A stretch of DNA of 64,000 bases from Oscillospiraceae bacterium (GTDB lineage: Bacteria > Bacillota > Clostridia > Oscillospirales > CAG-272): the NCBI GenBank assembly GCA_015064415.1, contig SVSG01000004.1, positions 1-64,000 of the forward strand. The letters are read 5' to 3'. Shown one piece after another: positions 7,416-15,122 of the stretch. Below the pieces are notes generated by a model. That model saw only the letters and a program-made list of their open reading frames with translations. It was not told where the DNA came from and made no database searches. Positions within the stretch are counted from its first letter, which is position 1. The number at the start of each line of letters is the position of its first letter. The position numbers and the translations under genes are program-made.

Positions 7416-8243
7416 ATGGATCAATCCACCAAGCGCGAGCTTGCCCTCAAGGCGGCGCAGGTTCGTCTGAACATCTTAGAGGCAGTCCATGCGGCTAAGT
7501 CCGGCCATCCGGGCGGCTCGCTTTCGATCGCCGAGGTCATCACCTACCTTTACAACAAGGAAATGAAGACCGACCCCAAGAACCCCAAGTGGGCAGACCG
7601 TGACCGTCTGGTGCTTTCCAAGGGCCACACCGCTCCCGCACTTTACGCCATCCTTGCCGAGCAGGGCTTCTTCTCCCGCGACGAGCTGAAGAATCTGCGT
7701 CAGGTCGACTCCTTCCTGCAGGGCCACCCCGACATGAAGGGCACCCCCGGTGTGGATATGACCACCGGTTCCCTCGGCCTTGGCATTTCCGCTGCTTGCG
7801 GCATGGCTCTTGCCGCCAAGATCGACAACAAGGACTACCGCACCTACGCCATCCTTGGCGACGGTGAGACCGAAGAGGGTCAGGTTTGGGAGGCAGCGAT
7901 GTTCGCCGCTCACTACAAGCTTGACAACCTTTGCGTGATCGTGGACTGGAACGGTCTGCAGATCGACGGCCCCATTGCCGAGGTTATGAATCCCGCTCCT
8001 CATGACAAGAAGTTCGAGGCATTCGGCTTCCACGTCATTTCCATCGACGCACACGACTTTGACCAGATCGAGGCCGCTTTGGCTGAGGCACGCGCCACCA
8101 AGGGTCAGCCCACCGCCATCATCATGACCTCTGTCAAGGGTAAGGGCGTTTCCTTTATGGAAAACCAGGTCGGCTGGCACGGCAACGCACCGAGCGACGA
8201 GCAGTACGAGCAGGCCGTAGCCGAGATCAAGGCCACGATGTAA
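7416..8243 (+). CDS. Transketolase, N-terminal (thiamine-diphosphate binding) subunit
   Basis: The start is ATG 7416, after AGGAGGT, rather than the tracked 7353. The 275-residue protein carries SGHPGGSLS near the N-terminus and the thiamine-diphosphate motif GDGETEEGQVWEAAMFAAHYKL (GDG...N-type; the Asn follows as CVIVDWN). This is the first half of a split transketolase, which moves two-carbon units between sugar phosphates in the non-oxidative pentose phosphate pathway. The partner subunit starts 13 bases later. Codon use is strongly biased, as expected for an abundant protein. Confidence 0.95.
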   Translation: MDQSTKRELALKAAQVRLNILEAVHAAKSGHPGGSLSIAEVITYLYNKEMKTDPKNPKWADRDRLVLSKGHTAPALYAILAEQGFFSRDELKNLRQVDSFLQGHPDMKGTPGVDMTTGSLGLGISAACGMALAAKIDNKDYRTYAILGDGETEEGQVWEAAMFAAHYKLDNLCVIVDWNGLQIDGPIAEVMNPAPHDKKFEAFGFHVISIDAHDFDQIEAALAEARATKGQPTAIIMTSVKGKGVSFMENQVGWHGNAPSDEQYEQAVAEIKATM

Positions 8244-8256
8244 GGAGGACGAAACA

Positions 8257-9198
8257 ATGGCAGAAAAGATTGCAACCAGAGAAGCTTACGGCAACGCGCT
8301 TGCCGAGTTTGGCGAAAAATATGATTTTGTGGTCCTGGACGCTGACCTTGCGGCCGCTACCAAGACCGGTGTATTCAAGAAGAAGTTCCCCGAAAGATTT
8401 TTCGATTGCGGCATTGCCGAGGGCAATATGATGAGCGTGGCAGCAGGTCTTGCCGCCGCAGGCAAGGTTCCCTTTGCCTCCACCTTTGCCATGTTTGCCG
8501 CAGGCCGCGCCTTCGAGCAGATCCGTAACTCGATCGGCTATCCCCACCTGAACGTGAAGATCGGCGCCACGCACGCCGGCATCACCGTGGGCGAGGACGG
8601 TGCCACCCACCAGTGCCTGGAGGATATCGCCACGATGCGCTCCATCCCCGGCATGACCATCATCAACCCCGCCGACGCTGTTGAGGCACGCGCCGCTGTC
8701 GAGGCCGCTATTTTGCATAACGGTCCCGTGTATCTGCGCTTTGGCCGTCTTGCCGTGCCGGTGATCTATGACAAGGAGAGCTACAAGTTCGAGCTTGGTA
8801 AGGGCATCAAGATGACCGACGGTACCGACGTGACCATCGTGGCTACCGGTATCATGGTCGATATGGCACTCACCGCCGCCGAGCTGCTCAAGGCCGAGGG
8901 CATTTCCGCCCGCGTGGTGAACATCCACACCATCAAGCCCTTGGACAAGGAGATCATCATCGACTCCGCAAAGGCAACCGGTGCCATCGTTGTTGCTGAG
9001 GAGCACAACGTCATCGGCGGTCTTGGCTCCGCCGTGACCGAGGCCGTGTGCGAGGCTTGCCCCGTTCCCGTGACCCGCGTGGGTATCGAGGATCAGTTCG
9101 GTCGCTCCGGCAAGGTGCCTCCGCTGCTTGAGCTGTACGGTCTGACGCCCGCCAACATCGTGGCGAAGGCGAAGGCCGCTATCGCGCTGAAGAAGTAA
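8257..9198 (+). CDS. Transketolase, C-terminal subunit
   Basis: The 313-residue protein contains the pyrimidine-binding half (FFDCGIAEGNMMSVAAGLA, with the Glu that activates thiamine diphosphate) and the transketolase C-terminal domain (VTIVATGIMVDMALTAAELL, VVAEEHNVIGGLGSAV). It follows the N-terminal subunit by 13 bases with GGAGGACGAAACA before the ATG, and the two polypeptides together equal one full-length transketolase. A similar split is common in Clostridia. A strong terminator follows. Confidence 0.95.
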   Translation: MAEKIATREAYGNALAEFGEKYDFVVLDADLAAATKTGVFKKKFPERFFDCGIAEGNMMSVAAGLAAAGKVPFASTFAMFAAGRAFEQIRNSIGYPHLNVKIGATHAGITVGEDGATHQCLEDIATMRSIPGMTIINPADAVEARAAVEAAILHNGPVYLRFGRLAVPVIYDKESYKFELGKGIKMTDGTDVTIVATGIMVDMALTAAELLKAEGISARVVNIHTIKPLDKEIIIDSAKATGAIVVAEEHNVIGGLGSAVTEAVCEACPVPVTRVGIEDQFGRSGKVPPLLELYGLTPANIVAKAKAAIALKK

Positions 9199-9244
9199 GC
9201 AGACGCTGTCGCATTTGGCGCAGACCAAAAGCGCATAAAATAAT

Positions 9245-9293
9245 AAAACCGCTTTTTCTATCCAATATCAAAATGGTAGAGAAAGCGGTTTTT
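9245..9293 (+). terminator. Terminator after transketolase operon
   Basis: AAAACCGCTTTTTCTA pairs with TAGAGAAAGCGGTTTTT around a 16-base loop. Confidence 0.8.
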
Positions 9294-9441
9294 AAGGTAG
9301 AAATTCTTGCAGAATTTCCATTTCTGTGCGCTTTTTAGGCGCGCTCTCGACACTCGCAGTATCGAATACAGCTACCGTGCCGAGATCACACCTTCTGCAT
9401 CCAAATCCAACAGCTTTATTCTGTTTCATTTTCAAAAAGAT

Positions 9442-9771
9442 ATGGAAGTAAAAAGATTTACGAAAAACGACGACAGCTTTATTTGCGCGCATTGCGGCAA
9501 GGAGGTCTTGCCGCTGGGCTACACCTCGCGCAACCATTGCCCGTTCTGCTTGTGGAGCTTACACGTGGACGTCAATCCGGGTGACCGTGCCAACACCTGC
9601 GGCGGGCCCTTGGAGCCGGTGTCGGCACTCCCCGACCCCAAGCGCGGGTATATCATCGTGCACCGCTGTCAGAAGTGCGGCGAGCTGCGCCGCAACAAGG
9701 CCGCACATGAGGCAAAGGTACAGCCGGACAATATGAAGCTGATCATCGCGCTGACGGCAAAGCAGCCCTGA
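9442..9771 (+). CDS. RNHCP-domain zinc-ribbon protein
   Basis: I choose ATG 9442 (MEVKRFTKNDDSF), giving 109 residues; the longer tracked start reads into untranslated DNA. The protein has FICAHCGKEV, then SRNHCPFCLWS, the RNHCP signature that names the family, and further on HRCQKCGEL, so three CxxC knuckles probably bind zinc. The function of the family is not established. The ribosome site is weak (AAAAAGAT). It lies 25 bases before a small lipoprotein gene. Confidence 0.8.
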   Translation: MEVKRFTKNDDSFICAHCGKEVLPLGYTSRNHCPFCLWSLHVDVNPGDRANTCGGPLEPVSALPDPKRGYIIVHRCQKCGELRRNKAAHEAKVQPDNMKLIIALTAKQP

Positions 9772-9796
9772 AAAACGCAGAAAGGTGGCAAACGGT

Positions 9797-10027
9797 ATGA
9801 GAAAATGCGTGATTTTGCTGTTGCTTGCGGCAACGTTTTTGCTCTCGGCGTGTGCCGCTGAGGGGGATCCCGTTCCTTACGAAAAGGAACACGAGCACGT
9901 CTATGGCTTTTGGTATGACGCCACTCCGGAGGAGGGCGAGGGTGCAAGCGCTACCAAGGTGCGCTACTGCAAGATCTGCCACGAGCCCCAGCTCAGCTCC
10001 GATGTCGGTGAGGGTGCCGACGGATAA
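9797..10027 (+). CDS. Small predicted lipoprotein
   Basis: The 76-residue protein starts at ATG 9797 after AAAGGTGG. MRKCVILLLLAATFLLSAC is a clear lipoprotein signal with lipobox LSAC; Cys19 would be lipidated and anchored outside the membrane. The mature part is about 58 residues, acidic, with a CKIC pair and several histidines (EHEHVYGFWYD) that could bind a metal. No family is recognised. A bidirectional terminator follows. Confidence 0.65.
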   Translation: MRKCVILLLLAATFLLSACAAEGDPVPYEKEHEHVYGFWYDATPEEGEGASATKVRYCKICHEPQLSSDVGEGADG

Positions 10028-10070
10028 CGTTCTCAAAGGGAATGTTGTGCAAGCAATTACCCTAAAACGC

Positions 10071-10109
10071 AAAAATCCCCCGAAACGGTACGAGTTTCGG
10101 GGGATTTTT
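10071..10109. terminator. Bidirectional terminator
   Basis: AAAAATCCCCCGAAAC pairs with GTTTCGGGGGATTTTT between convergent genes (lipoprotein on plus, membrane protein on minus). Confidence 0.85.
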
Positions 10110-10115
10110 CACATA

Positions 10116-10802
10116 TCAGAAGGATTCTTCGTCATCGTTGCAAAGGGGCGTGGCACCCGCGATCGGGGCGGCGGGTCGTGTGCCCGTCGGCTTGTTTTGA
10201 TACTGCGTGGGGCGCGGGGGAACGGGTGCCGCGGGGGCGGCCTTGCCAAGGATCACGGCCTCCTCCTCAGAGGTATCGGCTTCGTTCTCATTTTCCTCGA
10301 CGGGTACGGGCTGAGTCACGGGTACGGGCTGAGCCACGGGCACGGGTTGCGCTACGGGAGCGGGCTGCGCCACGGGACGGCGAACGGGGGCGTTGGCGGC
10401 GGGTGCCTGCGCCGCAGGGGCCTGCGGTGCCTGCGCTTGCATATGTGTCAGCAGCTTGGCCTGCACTTGGCCTACCTTACGTGCCACCTCGTCGGAAAGC
10501 ATGCCGTCCGACAGCGCGGTCTGTAGCATTTCTCTTGTTTTTTGTGCATCCTGCGCCTGCTTTTGTGCCGAGATGACCAGCGTGCCGAAGCCGTACAGCA
10601 CAAGGCACAAAAAGGGAGAGATCAGTGCCGCAATAAAGCAAATGACGGTTGCCTGAATGCCTGCTTTCTGCAGCGCCTCTGTCACGCCGTCCGCAAAGGC
10701 GGCCACAAGGCAGAGCACACCGAGGACGATAAAGCCGACGAACAGCACTCCGGCCAGCGCAAATGCCATGATCTGCAGCGTTTTTCCAATATTCTTGAAC
10801 AT
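10116..10802 (-). CDS. Membrane protein with Pro/Ala-rich tail
   Basis: The 228-residue protein has two N-terminal membrane spans (ALAGVLFVGFIVLGVLCLVAA and VICFIAALISPFLCLVLYGFGTLV), then a charged helix, then a low-complexity tail. The tail contains VAQPxPVAQPVPVAQPVPVTQPVPV, a hexapeptide-like repeat, and an acidic stretch. The spans are followed by a segment resembling short oligomerising SHOCT-like domains (MLQTALSDGMLSDEVARKVGQVQ), though I am not sure of that. The start has AAAAGGAGC upstream and a consensus promoter. Function unknown. Confidence 0.65.
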   Translation of the reverse strand: MFKNIGKTLQIMAFALAGVLFVGFIVLGVLCLVAAFADGVTEALQKAGIQATVICFIAALISPFLCLVLYGFGTLVISAQKQAQDAQKTREMLQTALSDGMLSDEVARKVGQVQAKLLTHMQAQAPQAPAAQAPAANAPVRRPVAQPAPVAQPVPVAQPVPVTQPVPVEENENEADTSEEEAVILGKAAPAAPVPPRPTQYQNKPTGTRPAAPIAGATPLCNDDEESF

Positions 10803-10840
10803 AAGAAAGCTCCTTTTCCAAGTGACGTTACTTCCTATTT

Positions 10841-10869
10841 ATTCTACACCGAAACCGCGTTTCTGTCAA
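10841..10869 (-). promoter_or_regulatory. Promoter for the Pro-rich membrane protein
   Basis: Minus strand: TTGACA (10869-10864), 17 bases, TAGAAT (10846-10841). Confidence 0.75.
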
Positions 10870-11001
10870 GAGTGCGCGCGAAAATCTGTCGCGCGCGAGC
10901 GTGGCCACCTTGAAATCCGCTTATTTTTTGTGAAAAAACGCTGTAAATCAGAAAAAATAGAGCCCAAATTGGGAAATTTTTACCTAAAATAAAAAAAGCC
11001 C

Positions 11002-11031
11002 TTGACAAAAATCTTTCATTTAGTATATAAT
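11002..11031 (+). promoter_or_regulatory. Promoter for rpmH
   Basis: TTGACA (11002-11007), 18-base spacer, TATAAT (11026-11031), about 80 bases before the rpmH start. Confidence 0.8.
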
Positions 11032-11112
11032 ATATGTTGTCACTGTAAAAAAGCGTGCATTGTGTCTTGTGGCCGATACGCTTCCGATTACCAGAATTAA
11101 GGAGGTGCCATT

Positions 11113-11247
11113 ATGCTCAGAACTTACCAACCCAAAAAGCGTCAGAGAAAGAAAGAGCATGGTTTCAGAAAGAGAATGAAGACTGCCGACGGCAGAAACG
11201 TTCTGAAGAGAAGACGTGCAAAGGGCAGAAAGAGACTGACCTACTAA
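11113..11247 (+). CDS. rpmH: Ribosomal protein bL34
   Basis: The gene is too short for the ORF track. ATG 11113 follows GGAGGTG. The 44-residue product begins [19 protein letters not shown] and ends KGRKRLTY, the near-invariant L34 sequence, very rich in Arg and Lys. L34 is part of the large ribosomal subunit. It heads the rpmH-rnpA-yidD-yidC-jag cluster, but unlike the usual arrangement it is separated from rnpA by 393 bases containing a terminator and a repeat. Confidence 0.97.
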   Translation: MLRTYQPKKRQRKKEHGFRKRMKTADGRNVLKRRRAKGRKRLTY

Positions 11248-11267
11248 TCTTACTGTCACATAGCGAT

Positions 11268-11302
11268 AATGACCGATGCTCTTATGACCATCGGTCATTT
11301 TT
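11268..11302 (+). terminator. Terminator after rpmH
   Basis: AATGACCGATG pairs with CATCGGTCATT, followed by TTTTTCC. It separates rpmH from rnpA, either fully or as an attenuator. Confidence 0.8.
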
Positions 11303-11329
11303 CCGCTTTTCTCGCGAAAAATAAGCTTC

Positions 11330-11410
11330 GTGATGCCGCGGTGCTCCTCGTCTGCGCCCTTGACGTAGGCAAACTACGCCTGCGGGTGTCGCCTTGCGGT
11401 CGCACTTCGA
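11330..11410. repeat. Dispersed repeat, copy in the rpmH-rnpA gap
   Basis: CTTGACGTAGGCAAACTACG and CGGGTGTCGCCTTGCGGT also occur at 14867-14950 with a few changes. Apart from this repeat and the terminator, I see nothing in 11248-11640. Confidence 0.65.
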
Positions 11411-11640
11411 AGAAGTGACGTGCTCGGCAAAGCCGAGGACAGACGCCATTGCCTCACTCGTTTCTTTTCCGCGAGGGAGCTTTGCGAAATGACTTCGTGA
11501 TGCCGCGTTGCTCCGACCGTTCTTCGGCGGGAAAAGGAGCGCTTGCAACTTTTCGCTTTTTGTTTTACGCGCGTGCGCGCGGAGTGCTATGTGAAAAAAT
11601 CGCAAAAACCATTTTATTTAACGGAAGCAGGTTACAGAAG

Positions 11641-12027
11641 ATGAAACTTTACGCCATCAAGGAACACCACCTTTACAACAAATGCTACGCCAAGGGCGAG
11701 CGCGCCGTGGGCAAGCTGGTTGCTGTCTACGTTCTGAAGGATTACGCCGCGCGCCGCTTGATGCTGCAGCATCCGCAAAAGCGGTATCTGAACCGTGTGG
11801 GACTGTCGGTTGGCAAAAAGATCGGCGGTGCCGTACAGCGCAACCGCGCCAAGCGTCTGTTGCGCGAGGGTTATCGCACCGTGGTGCAGGAGCGCGGCAT
11901 CAAAAAGGGCTTTCTGGTGGTGCTTGCCGCAAGGGAAGAGATCCGCGGCAAAAAGATGCAGGACGTGCAAAAGGAGCTTTACCGCGCCTTTTTGCGTCTG
12001 GGCCTTCTGGAAGGGAAGAGCTCTTGA
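11641..12027 (+). CDS. rnpA: Ribonuclease P protein component
   Basis: I choose ATG 11641 (MKLYAIKEHHLYNKCYAKG), which gives the usual length of 128 residues; the tracked start at 11449 lies in repeat DNA. The RNR-like motif VQRNRAKRLLREGYR, which contacts RNA, is present, as is the family pattern NRVGLSVGKKIGGAV. The protein assists the P RNA in trimming tRNA 5' leaders. It overlaps yidD by four bases. The ribosome site is weak (GGAAGCAGGTTACAG). Confidence 0.95.
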   Translation: MKLYAIKEHHLYNKCYAKGERAVGKLVAVYVLKDYAARRLMLQHPQKRYLNRVGLSVGKKIGGAVQRNRAKRLLREGYRTVVQERGIKKGFLVVLAAREEIRGKKMQDVQKELYRAFLRLGLLEGKSS

Positions 12028-12407
12028 AGCATCTTTGCATCCTGCTCGTACGCTTTTACAGAAAATTCCTGTCTCCCCTGAAAAGCAAGCCCTGTTGCCG
12101 CTTTTACCCCAGCTGCTCTGCCTACGCGATCGAGGCCTTTGAAAAACGCGGGTTTTTCGTGGGTCTGATCCTCAGTGTGTGGCGCATATTGCGCTGTAAT
12201 CCGTTTTGTGTGGGTGGCTACGATCCTGTCCCCGAAAAGGGACTGCGCTACAAGGGCACGCGGGAGATCCCGGATCCATGTGACACAGCTTGCTGTGAGA
12301 GCCACGGCGAGCCCCGTCGGGAAGACGACGACGGAGGTCATCAAGAGGCGCTTGATGACAAAGAGAGTGCGTCTTGCAAGAAGGAAAACGGGGCGCATAC
12401 CCCGTAA
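12024..12407 (+). CDS. yidD: Membrane protein insertion efficiency factor YidD
   Basis: The frame opens at TTG 12024, overlapping the rnpA stop, after GGAAGGGAAGAG. LVRFYRKFLSPLKSKPCCRFYPSCSAYA and the following RILRCNPFCVGGYDPVP are the conserved YidD core (about 70 residues, Cys-rich). YidD helps YidC insert membrane proteins. The 127 residues exceed the usual 70-90: the last about 45 form a charged, low-complexity tail (EPRREDDDGG). The position between rnpA and yidC is the standard one. Confidence 0.92.
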   Translation: MKHLCILLVRFYRKFLSPLKSKPCCRFYPSCSAYAIEAFEKRGFFVGLILSVWRILRCNPFCVGGYDPVPEKGLRYKGTREIPDPCDTACCESHGEPRREDDDGGHQEALDDKESASCKKENGAHTP

Positions 12408-12439
12408 CGGTCCTTCGTCCATCGAAAGGATAAAAATCA

Positions 12440-14125
12440 ATGAAACAAAAGAAAATGATGAAACGGGTGCTGCTTTTCACTCTTTCCTTGCTTTTGCTGG
12501 TCGGTGCGCTGGTCTCCTGCGGGGGCGGCACAACGGTGCCGAATACCGACTGGGAGGTCAAGGATGGCGACGAGAATTGCCGCCACTACTTCGTGCGTAT
12601 TCTGACGCTGGGTGCGGCGCTGACAGAGGACGCCCGTGAGATGTTTGTGGCCGCCTCCTACGGCTACAATATGAAGGCAGAGGGCTTTGACGACGACAAC
12701 CTTGTCATCGACCCCGAGGCCGTGACCTTTGTGGATGCCGACGGCGTCACGCATACGGTCAGCATGGCGGGCGCAAAGGCCGCCATGAACAGCATCAAGC
12801 CCACGTCGGACGCGGCCGTGGCCAAGTTCGATGCACTGCTTGCCACCATGACCGAGGAGGACGTGTGTAAGATCGTGGACATGATGCGCACCGAAAAGGT
12901 GGATCTTTCCGGCAACTCCTTCCCCGGCATTATTCTGGAATGGATCGGTCTGTTCCTCGGGCTCCTCACCAACATCACGGGCGGTTACTACGTGCTGGCG
13001 CTGTTTATCTTCGCGCTGGTCGTGGAGCTGGCACTGCTTTACTTCGGTATCAAGCAGCAGAAGAACTCGATCAAGCAGGCAAAGCTTCGTCCCAAGGAAA
13101 TGGCCATCCGCAAAAAGTATGCAGGCCGCACGGACCAGAAGTCGCAGCAGGCCATGCAGCAGGAGCTGCAAAAGTTCTATCAGGATGAGGGCGCCAGCCC
13201 TTTGAGCGGCTGCTTGCCGTTGCTCATCCAGATCCCGATCGTGATCTCGCTTTATAACATCGTCATCAACCCCCTGCGCTACGTGCTGGGGAAGGGTGAG
13301 GGCGTTGTCAACGCGCTGACCAAGTACGCCACCACCGCACGCGCGGCAGGCGGTCTTGGCATCGACGTCGAGAATACCGGCAACACCATCGAGCTGCTTT
13401 CGCAGATCAAAGATCCCGCCCAGCTGGAGGGCATCAAGAATTTTGCTTGGTTCTCCAACTCTGCCGAGGTATCCGGCGAGCTGACCGACGTGGTCGGCAA
13501 TCTGCCCAACTTCAATCTGTTTGGTCTGAACATGGGTGCTACGCCCGCCTTCAACCCCGCCGACAAGGTATATCTGTGGCTGCTTCTGATCCCGTTGCTG
13601 ACCTTCGTGGCCTACTTCTTCAGCATGAAGCTGACCCGTAAGTTCACGTATCAGCCCGCCGCGCAGGACCCCCAGATGGGTTGCTCGAACAACATGATGG
13701 ATCTGATGATGCCCGCGATGAGCGTGTATATCACCTTCATCACGCCCGCCGCCGTGGGTGTGTACTGGATCTTCAAGTGCCTGATCACCACGCTCAAGCA
13801 GTTTATTTTGCACAAGGCCATGCCGATGCCCACCTTTACCGAGGAGGACTATAAGCGTGCCGAGCGTGAGATGAAGGGCAAGCTTCGCCCCGAGGAGCGC
13901 GAGCTCCCCGAGCGCACGGGCCCCGTCCGCTCGCTGCACCGCATCGACGAGGAGGACGATCTTCCCGCCCGCACCCGCGACGACGGCGAGGAGGAGGACT
14001 CGATCTACGAGCGCAGAGCCAAGGAGGCCGCCGCCGCACGCGAGAAGTCCCGTGAGGCAGCCGAGCAAAGACGGCTTGGCGGTGCCAAAATGAAGGAAGA
14101 CCGCAAGAACAACAAAAAGAAATGA
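12440..14125 (+). CDS. yidC: Membrane protein insertase YidC/OxaA
   Basis: The 561-residue protein begins with a lipoprotein-type signal (LLLLVGALVSC) and has the Oxa1/YidC core, with ASPLSGCLPLLIQIPIVISLYNIV around residue 255 as the clearest signature. Further membrane segments include VYLWLLLIPLLTFVAYFF and YITFITPAAVGVYWIFKC. A long charged C-terminal tail, rich in Arg, Glu and Lys, would bind ribosomes. It inserts membrane proteins, alone or with SecYEG. Longer than many Gram-positive YidCs (about 260-300) because of an N-terminal periplasm-side segment and the loop between core helices. Confidence 0.95.
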   Translation: MKQKKMMKRVLLFTLSLLLLVGALVSCGGGTTVPNTDWEVKDGDENCRHYFVRILTLGAALTEDAREMFVAASYGYNMKAEGFDDDNLVIDPEAVTFVDADGVTHTVSMAGAKAAMNSIKPTSDAAVAKFDALLATMTEEDVCKIVDMMRTEKVDLSGNSFPGIILEWIGLFLGLLTNITGGYYVLALFIFALVVELALLYFGIKQQKNSIKQAKLRPKEMAIRKKYAGRTDQKSQQAMQQELQKFYQDEGASPLSGCLPLLIQIPIVISLYNIVINPLRYVLGKGEGVVNALTKYATTARAAGGLGIDVENTGNTIELLSQIKDPAQLEGIKNFAWFSNSAEVSGELTDVVGNLPNFNLFGLNMGATPAFNPADKVYLWLLLIPLLTFVAYFFSMKLTRKFTYQPAAQDPQMGCSNNMMDLMMPAMSVYITFITPAAVGVYWIFKCLITTLKQFILHKAMPMPTFTEEDYKRAEREMKGKLRPEERELPERTGPVRSLHRIDEEDDLPARTRDDGEEEDSIYERRAKEAAAAREKSREAAEQRRLGGAKMKEDRKNNKKK

Positions 14126-14135
14126 GGATAAGACA

Positions 14136-14816
14136 TTGAAAAAGCAAACGATTCTTACCGCCAAGACCGTGGAGGAGGCCGTAGCCAAGGCAGTTCTTGA
14201 GCTTGGTGCCCCCAATGCCGAGGCGATCGTATATACCGTGCTGGAGGAGCCGAAGAAGGGCTTTCTCGGCCTTGGTGCCGTGCCCGCAAAGATCGAGGCG
14301 ACCTACACCCCCGCCGGTGCCGAGCTGGCACTGGAGTTCATCCGCAACCTGATCCGCGGCATGGGCCTTGACGCCACCGTGGAGATGACCGAGGATGGCG
14401 AGAACAAGCTGATCCGCGTGATGGGCGAGAGCGCAGGCGTGCTGATCGGCCATCACGGCGACACGCTGGATTCCCTGCAGTACCTTGCCAACCTTGCCGC
14501 CAACAAGAAGGTGGCAGGCGAGAAACGCGAGTTCTGCCGCATCACCGTGGACGTGGAGAACTACCGCGGCAAGCGCGAGGAGACGCTGCGTGCTCTTGCT
14601 CGCCGCACCGCTGAGAAGGTGCTTCGCTACAAGAAGAGCCAGACGCTGGAGCCCATGAACCCCTACGAGCGCCGCATCATCCATTCCGAGGTGCAGAAGG
14701 TCGAGGGTGTTTCCACCAACTCCATCGGCAGCGAGAACAACCGCCGCGTGGTGCTGTATCTGGAGGATACCGCGACCACCGCAAGCAGCTCCCGTTCCGA
14801 GGATTACGAATTTTAA
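14136..14816 (+). CDS. jag: Jag/KhpB RNA-binding protein
   Basis: The 226-residue protein has the three Jag domains in order: Jag-N (VEEAVAKAVLELGAP...KKGFLGLGAVPAKIEA), a KH domain (GESAGVLIGHHGDTLDSLQYLANLAAN, with a GHHG loop in place of GxxG), and an R3H domain (NPYERRIIHSEVQ). It binds RNA and in Firmicutes affects cell elongation with KhpA. Start is TTG 14136 after GAGGATAAG. It follows yidC by ten bases, the standard order. Confidence 0.95.
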   Translation: MKKQTILTAKTVEEAVAKAVLELGAPNAEAIVYTVLEEPKKGFLGLGAVPAKIEATYTPAGAELALEFIRNLIRGMGLDATVEMTEDGENKLIRVMGESAGVLIGHHGDTLDSLQYLANLAANKKVAGEKREFCRITVDVENYRGKREETLRALARRTAEKVLRYKKSQTLEPMNPYERRIIHSEVQKVEGVSTNSIGSENNRRVVLYLEDTATTASSSRSEDYEF

Positions 14817-14818
14817 TT

Positions 14819-14853
14819 AAAAGGGGTAAGGGCCTTGCCCTTACCCCTTTTTC
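14819..14853 (+). terminator. Terminator after jag
   Basis: AAAAGGGGTAAGGGC pairs with GCCCTTACCCCTTTTT. Confidence 0.85.
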
Positions 14854-14866
14854 GCAAAAAATAAAC

Positions 14867-14950
14867 GGCGTCCTACTGCGTTGCTCCGCGGCTCAGCCCT
14901 CGACGTAGACGAACTACGCCTTCGGGTGTCGCCTTGCGGTGCGCCTTGTA
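14867..14950. repeat. Dispersed repeat, copy downstream of jag
   Basis: CGACGTAGACGAACTACGCC and CGGGTGTCGCCTTGCGGT match the copy at 11330-11410. A short piece of the same repeat (ATAAACGGCGTCCTACTGCG) occurs twice, at about 14862 and 14984. The rest of 14854-15122 holds only hairpin copy 3. Confidence 0.65.
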
Positions 14951-15060
14951 TGACTTGTTTCTTTTTTGCGAACGCTTGAGCAAATAAACGGCGTCCTACT
15001 GCGTTGCTCCGCGGCCTATTTCCGTCTGCAATCTTTGTTCGCACTCACCTGAAATTGCCT

Positions 15061-15114
15061 AAAAGGTTTTGAAAGGGGTGTGGGGAAAACTTCCCTAAAA
15101 GTTTTCCCCACGAC
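15061..15114. repeat. Dispersed hairpin element, copy 3
   Basis: GGTTTTGAAAGGGGTGT leads into arms GGGGAAAACTT and AAGTTTTCCCC. It lies directly before the mnmE start, so here it cannot simply be a terminator of the downstream gene. Confidence 0.7.
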
Positions 15115-15122
15115 ACATTCAT

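Noticed and set aside
12437-14215. 592-residue minus-strand ORF
   Set aside because: Antisense to yidC and no ribosome site; yidC is unambiguous.
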